From positions 1 to 22,979 of the forward strand of contig JALTOP010000487.1 of the NCBI GenBank assembly GCA_027000105.1: a stretch of 22,979 nucleotides of DNA, in the 5' to 3' direction. Each line of letters opens with the position of its first letter. Position 1 is the stretch's first letter. Shown piece by piece: positions 17,296 through 22,979 of the stretch. This stretch comes from Planctomycetaceae bacterium. GTDB taxonomy: Bacteria; Planctomycetota; Planctomycetia; Planctomycetales; Planctomycetaceae. The notes beneath the pieces are model-generated. The model saw nothing but the letters and a program-made list of their open reading frames with translations, was not told the origin of the DNA and did no database searches. The position numbers and the translations under genes are program-made.

Positions 17296-17654
17296 ACAGC
17301 ACCCCTGAACAACAGCAAAATTGAACGCCGGTAAAATTGGATACTGGCAAAATTGGACAACTGGAAGCCAGTAAGGATGTCAATATTCTTTCGGACGCCT
17401 TTGCACCATTACTTCCACTACTTTTGCTTCTCCCTTTGCTTCTGCTGTACTTCTGCCGCATTCCTGCTTCAATGTGAACCTGCGCAAATTGCGGACTGTT
17501 AAACTGCGACACCAGCGAAGAAAGGGGGGTTTTTCTGTCGGTTTCCATCCGTTGATTGTTTCTTGGAAAGCAATTTCGTAAAGTGGCGTCAGAGGGTTCG
17601 CGGATGGCGGACTATTGAGGATAATTGGCGTAGCAAGAGGGTGTAGCGGGAACC
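17296..17654. other. Intergenic region upstream of btaA
   Basis: About 359 bp without a credible gene. It begins with a degenerate 16-bp repeat (17313-17360) and continues with a pyrimidine-rich stretch containing two TTTGCTTCT copies (17423-17442). The btaA promoter should lie here. I looked for a Pho-box (two CTGTCA half-sites spaced 11 bp) and found none. Confidence 0.5.
17313..17360. repeat. Degenerate 16-bp repeat, 3 copies
   Basis: AAAATTG recurs at 17317, 17333 and 17349 with an exact 16-bp period; the surrounding bases are partly conserved (GGYAAAATTGGA). Confidence 0.75.
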
Positions 17655-18947
17655 ATGCAGCAGAACGAACAAAAAACTGTCAAAAAAAGCAGACGCTTGA
17701 ATTTTGACAAACTGAGCAAAACGTGGTTCAACCTCGTGCATCAGAATAATCTGGTGTACAACACCTGTTGGGAAGATCCGCGGCTGGATCATGTCGCACT
17801 CGAACTGACACCTGATGATACCGTGATGGTCATCACATCAGCCGGTTGCAATGCACTCGATTACGCAATAAAAGAGCCGAAACATGTACACGCAGTTGAT
17901 GTCAACTCCCGCCAGAATGCTTTACTGGAATTGAAACTGGCAGGGATACGGGAGCTCGATTTCGAACAGTTCTTCCAGATGTTCGGCGAAGGTCATCTGC
18001 CCAACTTCAAAAATATCTACAAGGAAAAAATTGCCCGGCATCTTTCACATTCTGCCCGTTCATATTGGGACAAGCGGTCAAAAATGTTTTCGGGACGCGG
18101 ATTACGGCCCAGTTTTTATTACTACGGGTCATCAGGAACCTTCGCAAGATTGATCAAATTCTATGTTGATCGTATCAAAAAACTTCGCCCGGCGGTGGAT
18201 GAACTACTGGCGGCCAAAACAGTTGAAGAACAGAAGGAAGTTTACGACCGCTATAACCTGGGCGAAACCTTGTGGACACCATTTTTGAAATTCGCGATGC
18301 GGCGGGATATGACGTTGGCAATGCTGGGGGTGCCTCGCGCACAACGGCGTCAACTGGATCGTGGTTATCCGGGCGGAATCCTGCAGTTCATTGTCGATTC
18401 CCTCGAAACGGTTTTCACGAGACTGCCCCTGCAGGACAACTACTTCTGGCATGTCTATCTCACCGGAAAATATCGCAAGGATTGCTGTCCGGAATATCTC
18501 AAGGAAGAAAATTTCGAGAAACTCAAAGGGGGCTTGATTGACCGCATCAGCACTCACACCAACACCATTCTCGGATTCCTGCGGGAAAATAAAGAGGTTG
18601 AAATTTCTCGCTATGTTCTGCTGGACCACATGGATTGGCTCGCTGATGTGCGGAAAGATATTCTGGCCGAAGAATGGCAGGAGATGCTCAACCGGGCTGC
18701 TCCGAATGCCCGTTTTCTGTGGCGAAGTGCGGGGCTGGAAGTCGATTTTGTTGATCCGATTGAAGTGACCTATCAGGGAGTTGATTGCAAACTGGGAGAC
18801 ATTCTCCAGTATCAAACAGAACTGGCCAAAGAGTTGCACCCGGTCGATCGCGTTCACACTTACGGCTGTTTTTACATCGCGCATCTGCAAAACAACGCCC
18901 CATCAGAAACAACTCAGGATACACAACTCGAAACGGTTGAATCGTAA
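17655..18947 (+). CDS. btaA: BtaA: S-adenosylmethionine:diacylglycerol 3-amino-3-carboxypropyl transferase
   Basis: First enzyme of betaine-lipid synthesis: it transfers the 3-amino-3-carboxypropyl group of S-adenosylmethionine to diacylglycerol, giving diacylglycerylhomoserine. The 430-aa protein matches the BtaA/DUF3419 family throughout: [13 protein letters not shown] (33-45), a SAM-binding region with [11 protein letters not shown] (60-70) and AVDVN (80-84), the [13 protein letters not shown] block (261-273) and LLDHMDWL (322-329). The length fits bacterial stand-alone BtaA, whereas algal and fungal Bta1 fuses BtaA and BtaB. ATG 17655 has only a weak Shine-Dalgarno. The methyltransferase gene btaB follows 145 bp downstream on the same strand. 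The stop codon begins a run of seven in-frame stops. Confidence 0.92.
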   Translation: MQQNEQKTVKKSRRLNFDKLSKTWFNLVHQNNLVYNTCWEDPRLDHVALELTPDDTVMVITSAGCNALDYAIKEPKHVHAVDVNSRQNALLELKLAGIRELDFEQFFQMFGEGHLPNFKNIYKEKIARHLSHSARSYWDKRSKMFSGRGLRPSFYYYGSSGTFARLIKFYVDRIKKLRPAVDELLAAKTVEEQKEVYDRYNLGETLWTPFLKFAMRRDMTLAMLGVPRAQRRQLDRGYPGGILQFIVDSLETVFTRLPLQDNYFWHVYLTGKYRKDCCPEYLKEENFEKLKGGLIDRISTHTNTILGFLRENKEVEISRYVLLDHMDWLADVRKDILAEEWQEMLNRAAPNARFLWRSAGLEVDFVDPIEVTYQGVDCKLGDILQYQTELAKELHPVDRVHTYGCFYIAHLQNNAPSETTQDTQLETVES

Positions 18948-18965
18948 TAGTAGTAATAGTAGTAA
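18945..18965. repeat. 9-bp tandem duplication forming seven in-frame stop codons
   Basis: TAATAGTAG is repeated at 18945 and 18954 and followed by TAA. In the btaA frame this reads TAA TAG TAG TAA TAG TAG TAA. The first TAA is the btaA stop. Confidence 0.95.
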
Positions 18966-19092
18966 AACGGGATGCGTCATGACGCGTCTTGAACACGTAA
19001 AACAAATACGCAAAATCTGCATGCACCCACTCAGTGCGTTGCAATGTGCCCTGTAATCACAATACGACGGCCTTTTATAGGTTCTTCTTGAC

Positions 19093-19839
19093 ATGTCTAT
19101 CGTTCAGTCCGCCCGCTCAAACATTCGCGTCCTTTGGCATCTTCTTGTGAATCGGGTACGGGGGCAAACGCATCAGGAACGGTTGGAAAGTTTCTACAAG
19201 GGACAGGCGGGCGATTACGATGGTTTTCGCAAGCGGTTGCTGCACGGTCGTGAGGAGATGCTGGAATCGATTGTCTTTCCTGATGAGGGCGTCTGGGTCG
19301 ATTTGGGAGCGGGAACGGGAGCCAACGCCGAGCATGCCGCGGATTCGATCAAGAGACTCAAACGGGTCTATCAGGTCGATCTGTGTCAGCCGTTATTGGA
19401 CATGGCCGGCAAGCGGGTCGAGCACCATCATTGGGATAATGTTGTTCCCGTTCATGCCGATGCGACAAAATTCACGCCAGAGGAAGGAACGGCTGATGTC
19501 GTCACCTTTTCGTATTCCCTGACCATGATTCCCGACTGGTTCGCGGCGATAGAAAATGCGTACCGCATCCTCAAACCGGGCGGCGTGATCGGGGTTGTCG
19601 ATTTTTATGTCGCTCGAAAATACCCGGCGGAAGGGATGCGCAAACACCCCTGGAGTACGCGGACGTTCTGGACAACCTGGTTCGCGATGGATAATGTTTT
19701 TTTAAGTAGCGATCATCTTCCATTTTTGCTCAGCAAATTTGAACCGATCCGTCTGGAAGAACGCCGGGGCAAGGTTCCGTTCATGCCCCTGATTCGCGCA
19801 CCGCATTACATTTTTCTGGGACGTAAACCGGAAGAATGA
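19093..19839 (+). CDS. btaB: BtaB: diacylglycerylhomoserine N-methyltransferase
   Basis: Second enzyme of betaine-lipid synthesis: three SAM-dependent N-methylations convert diacylglycerylhomoserine to diacylglyceryl-N,N,N-trimethylhomoserine (DGTS). The 248-aa class I methyltransferase has motif I VDLGAGTG (69-76), an acidic ribose-binding VDLCQP (95-100), ILKPGG (159-164), and then segments that separate BtaB from generic methyltransferases: DFYVARK (170-176) and the [14 protein letters not shown] / SSDHLPFL block (190-212). Neighbouring btaA supports the call. ATG 19093 has no strong Shine-Dalgarno. No terminator is visible after it; a gene-poor scar follows. The alternative, a generic SAM methyltransferase, is unlikely given the context. 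Confidence 0.9.
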   Translation: MSIVQSARSNIRVLWHLLVNRVRGQTHQERLESFYKGQAGDYDGFRKRLLHGREEMLESIVFPDEGVWVDLGAGTGANAEHAADSIKRLKRVYQVDLCQPLLDMAGKRVEHHHWDNVVPVHADATKFTPEEGTADVVTFSYSLTMIPDWFAAIENAYRILKPGGVIGVVDFYVARKYPAEGMRKHPWSTRTFWTTWFAMDNVFLSSDHLPFLLSKFEPIRLEERRGKVPFMPLIRAPHYIFLGRKPEE

Positions 19840-20029
19840 TAGAAACGAGTGGCTTGATTCCGGGAATGACACTTGCTTCAATGGGGGCGGGGTGCTGAAA
19901 GCGCGGAAGGCAAATCGTTCATTGTTAGTTCGACTTTCGCACTTTTTGTTGGCAAAGAGAATTCTGATGAAAAGAGAGCCAGAGCCTGGTATCCTCGAGT
20001 CATTCAATCACAAACCTTCAAGGAGGAGG

Positions 20030-20235
20030 ATGGCTCTCATGGATGTTGTTGGCTCTTTCGCCGCGATTTTGCAAGTCTTTGCCGGGGCGATGAATGCTCC
20101 AACTGCTCAAACATTTTAAACTCTCGTCACCGGTTGGCTGCTTGCTCGGCGACGCACGATTCCGGGAATGGTACGAGCCAGCGGATCAGATCGGCATCAC
20201 GCCGCCTTTCACCGTCTGTTTGCAACAGACGCAGG
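20030..20235 (+). pseudogene. Transposase N-terminal relic (IS4/IS701-like), internal stop
   Basis: From ATG 20030, with AAGGAGGAGG directly upstream, the frame reads a typical DDE-transposase N-terminus: VVGSFAAILQVF, APTAQTF, then TLVTGWLLARRRTIPGM and HHAAFHRLFA. A TAA at 20117-20119 interrupts it where Lys (AAA) would fit, and homology fades after about 20235. The catalytic DDE residues and the rest of the roughly 400-aa protein are missing. The frame runs open to 20476 but no longer resembles a transposase. I identify the family from the GWLL-x-RRRT and HHxAFHR motifs; assignment to IS4 versus IS701 is uncertain. No terminal inverted repeats were found. Confidence 0.65.
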
Positions 20236-20269
20236 GCCCGCTGTGCGGCCCCTGTTGTCACCATATCGC

Positions 20270-20421
20270 TATTATAGCTATGTAAAGTTATTTTCTTGCA
20301 CACCGTATGGTGGGGCATTCCCATGCCTGCATAACAGAGAAGCGATTATCAATCCGACTGGCGGGGTGCCTTTGTTTATGTTTTACGCCACGACTCTGCG
20401 AGACGTGTTTATTATAGCTAT
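20270..20421. repeat. 12-bp direct repeats flanking a 128-bp segment
   Basis: TATTATAGCTAT occurs at 20270-20281 and 20410-20421. The segment between contains a hairpin (GGCAT 20314-20318, ATGCC 20323-20327). This could mark a small insertion or a dispersed palindromic repeat that ended the transposase relic. Confidence 0.55.
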
Positions 20422-20589
20422 AGTGCCGGGGTGGCCAATACCGGACGGCTGGCGCCGTTCCGCTTGCAATATCTGACCGTTGCGAGAAAATAAATTCACG
20501 CAAAGAAAAGGAAAAGAGAGAGGAATGCTGAATATTCCAAAGTGGTTTTGTTCGTTCTTGTGAATCTCATCTGCTTTAGGACTCAATAC

Positions 20590-20760
20590 GGAAAACTTCC
20601 GGTGGCTTGGCGTGATACTTCTCCATGCTCTCCGTGTCTCTGTGGTGCATTTGATTTTACTGTTTGATTCCAGTCGTGGGGCAGGCTCCTGCCTGGCTGT
20701 TTGGAGCTCAATCTGAAACCCCCTCGGCGTCTTGGTGGCTTGGCATGAAAACTTCCTCTG
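20590..20760. repeat. Degenerate dispersed non-coding repeat
   Basis: The stretch contains CTCCGTGTCTCTGTGGTG (20629-20646) and two versions of CTTGG-TGGCTTGGC (near 20600 and 20735). This resembles the widespread ACCACAGAGACAC-type intergenic repeats that are often mis-annotated as short proteins (KCTTETRRAW-like reading on the minus strand). It is recognised from memory, not by search. Confidence 0.4.
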
Positions 20761-20799
20761 TATTACTAACGGTAAAAGTTTGCAAACGGCTCGCAAATT

Positions 20800-21062
20800 T
20801 TAGAAAAATATCAGCTTGGTGAGCTGACGTCTGCGAGCGGTCAAATCGCTCAGTTTCTGCTGGGCCTTCGACAAAACCGGCGTGAGGCGAGGTTTTATCA
20901 TTTCAGCGAACCGGGCGATCTTCGGGCATCGATCTGATCGGTTATGGCGAGCTTGCTGTGAGTTCTGGCGAAGTCTCGAATTTGTCCGGGATTGACGACA
21001 GCGACGACGAAACCGCGCTGTTGCAACTGATCGACGAGTTCCCGTTCGAGCCTTCCGGTCTT
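20800..21062 (-). pseudogene. IS110-family transposase fragment with frameshift
   Basis: Read on the minus strand from 21062, the first frame gives LERELVDQLQQRGF, VVAVVNPGQIRDFAR and LAITDQIDAR, the characteristic DEDD-domain segment of IS110-type transposases. Near 20921-20926 one base is missing and the frame shifts to KIARFAEMIKPRLTP and LTARRRQL, which continues the same family. It ends at a TAA at 20800-20802. The N-terminal GxDxxK region and the whole C-terminal Transposase_20 part are absent, so the fragment is dead. It covers roughly residues 65-150 of a protein of about 340 aa. The motifs make the family assignment fairly firm. Confidence 0.82.
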
Positions 21063-21194
21063 GCATGACCGGTATCAAGGGCTTGGTTTTCTAATCAAAC
21101 GAGCGAAGAAAAGAGAGTTCATGCAAGATAGAAGGGTTGGTCGTACAGGCTGCCCTCATATTGATTCTTGTGCGACCCCATGTGGAGTCTCGTG

Positions 21195-21215
21195 CGAACA
21201 ATTAACAATTGTTCG
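21195..21215. promoter_or_regulatory. 9-bp perfect palindrome upstream of yggS
   Basis: CGAACAATT (21195-21203) and AATTGTTCG (21207-21215) are exact reverse complements with a 3-nt spacer, 90 bp upstream of yggS. It is AT-rich without a following T-run, so an operator-type binding site is as plausible as a hairpin. A near-direct repeat CGGGAATTCTGT / CGGGAATTTCTGT follows (21214-21241). Confidence 0.45.
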
Positions 21216-21305
21216 GGAATTCTGTATCCGGGAATTTCTGTCGGCTTTCGGATGATAAATTGAATCCTGCTTTGAATCTTTCCCCTGATTTGCGACAATA
21301 GGTTG

Positions 21306-22046
21306 ATGAACCAGCAGCAGACGACATTACTGGAAACGATCGGGGAGAATCTTCGGTCTGTGAAGCAGAAAATGCGGGAGGCGGCCGCCCGATCAGGATT
21401 GCACACGGAACAGCCGAAGTTGGTGGCTGTCACCAAATATGCCCGTGAGGAATGGATCGAAACGCTATATGAACTGGGACAGCGAGACTTCGGAGAAAAC
21501 CGTCCACAGCAACTCGCTCAGCGATTCGAGCGGTACACGCAGCATCGAAGCTGGAACGATGTCAACTGGCATTTGATCGGTCAGTTGCAGCGCAACAAGG
21601 TTAAACTGGTTCTCGGGAAAACGGCGTGTATTCATTCGATTGCTTCCTTTCGGCTGCTGGAAAAAGTAGAACATCTCTCGGCGGAAATGGGGGCTCCAAT
21701 CCGTCTTTTGCTTCAGGTCAACATTTCCGGCGAACAGAGCAAGCAGGGCTTTCATGCGGAAGAATTGCTTCGGAATCCTGCACGGCTCGCTTCAACCCCC
21801 TCTCTTTCAATTTGCGGGTTGATGACGATGGCTCCCCGAAGTGAGGATGAAGAACCTGTCCGGAAAACTTTTCGGGGGCTCAGGGAATTGCGAGACCGAT
21901 TGCAACCACTTGTTCCCCAGGGAACGGTTCTCGACGAATTGTCGATGGGAATGAGTGGAGATTTTGAAATCGCGATTGAAGAAGGGGCAACTATTGTTCG
22001 TATCGGTTCGAGATTATTTCAAAATTGCCCGGCGGACTCTCCCTGA
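21306..22046 (+). CDS. yggS: YggS/PLPBP-type pyridoxal phosphate homeostasis protein
   Basis: Binds pyridoxal 5'-phosphate and keeps vitamin B6 and amino-acid pools balanced; no enzymatic reaction is established for the family. The 246-aa single-domain alanine-racemase-fold protein has PLP lysine Lys44 in LVAVTKY, then RDFGENRPQ, WHLIGQLQRNK, ICGLMTMAP and LSMGMSGDFEIAIEEG ending in VRIGSRLF, all family hallmarks in order. ATG 21306 is used; the TTG just before it would add one residue. The Shine-Dalgarno is weak (AGG only). Upstream lies the transposon scar, so any original operon context has been lost. Downstream there is no clear terminator, only an AT-only 6-bp stem (22082-22099). Confidence 0.95.
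   Translation: MNQQQTTLLETIGENLRSVKQKMREAAARSGLHTEQPKLVAVTKYAREEWIETLYELGQRDFGENRPQQLAQRFERYTQHRSWNDVNWHLIGQLQRNKVKLVLGKTACIHSIASFRLLEKVEHLSAEMGAPIRLLLQVNISGEQSKQGFHAEELLRNPARLASTPSLSICGLMTMAPRSEDEEPVRKTFRGLRELRDRLQPLVPQGTVLDELSMGMSGDFEIAIEEGATIVRIGSRLFQNCPADSP

Positions 22047-22979
<933 letters not shown>

Larger units (their letters stand above)
19840..21305. other. Gene-poor scar with transposase relics and degenerate repeats
   Basis: About 1.47 kb between btaB and yggS without an intact gene. It contains a broken transposase N-terminus (20030-20235), a 12-bp direct repeat 140 bp apart (20270-20281, 20410-20421), a non-coding repeat family (about 20590-20760), an IS110-type transposase fragment (20800-21062) and a perfect palindrome (21195-21215). 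Open frames here are fragments or chance. Confidence 0.75.

Noticed and set aside
17550..17700. Pho-box controlling btaA
   Set aside because: A single CTGTCA occurs inside the coding start, with no second half-site at the expected spacing.
20383..20796. Minus-strand 137-codon frame as a protein
   Set aside because: Its central part matches the reading of a dispersed non-coding repeat that is often mis-annotated as protein.
20800..21078. 92-codon minus-strand frame as an intact small gene
   Set aside because: Only its second half is transposase-like; the first half is the shifted frame of the same IS110 fragment.

Overview
The window looks like a chromosomal segment of a planctomycete (Planctomycetota, probably Planctomycetales; the genus is not resolvable from this sequence). 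The signs are a mid-range GC content, lineage-style secreted proteins of unknown function (a double-BON protein with a Pro/Tyr-rich tail, a lipoprotein with a His/Cys-rich C-terminal motif, a signal-peptide protein of 225 aa), a secreted EF-hand/esterase fusion, a charge-segregated Lys-rich/acidic protein next to serA, and lipid A genes in a cell with an outer membrane. No rRNA, tRNA, CRISPR array, phage or conjugative module was seen. Most of the window is core metabolism and envelope biology.

Layout. 1-250: a five-copy 15-bp tandem array cut by the window edge. 299-3414: tyrA (tyrosine synthesis) converges on serA (serine synthesis), and upstream of serA on the same strand lies a Lys-rich/acidic hypothetical gene. 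3415-4026: a divergent spacer with three consecutive hairpins, a candidate structured RNA. 4027-7117: the double-BON secreted protein, a lipoprotein and a UbiA-like membrane protein, the first two each followed by a convincing intrinsic terminator. 7235-8649: an ACT-domain malic enzyme split by a one-base frameshift. 8968-10571: EF-hand esterase and a CbiX/SirB-type chelatase. 10743-13825: a soluble PAS-GAF hybrid histidine kinase and a secreted protein with its own terminator. 14283-16340: lpxD and lpxI, two consecutive steps of lipid A synthesis. 16549-19839: a GT2 glycosyltransferase, then btaA and btaB, the two enzymes of betaine-lipid (DGTS) synthesis. 19840-21305: a gene-poor scar holding relics of two unrelated transposases plus degenerate non-coding repeats. 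21306-22046: yggS. 22324-end: the disordered start of a large protein, possibly ribosomal protein S1-like.

The most coherent theme is the envelope: LpxD/LpxI make lipid A precursors, BtaA/BtaB make a phosphorus-free membrane lipid, and a GT2 enzyme and a UbiA-like membrane protein lie in the same window. Intergenic spaces repeatedly carry perfect or near-perfect tandem duplications of 7-16 bp, which may be a genome-wide habit of this lineage. I did not find a clearly new multi-gene system. The best leads are the btaAB locus, the frameshifted malic enzyme, the structured element near 3.8 kb and the transposon scar.
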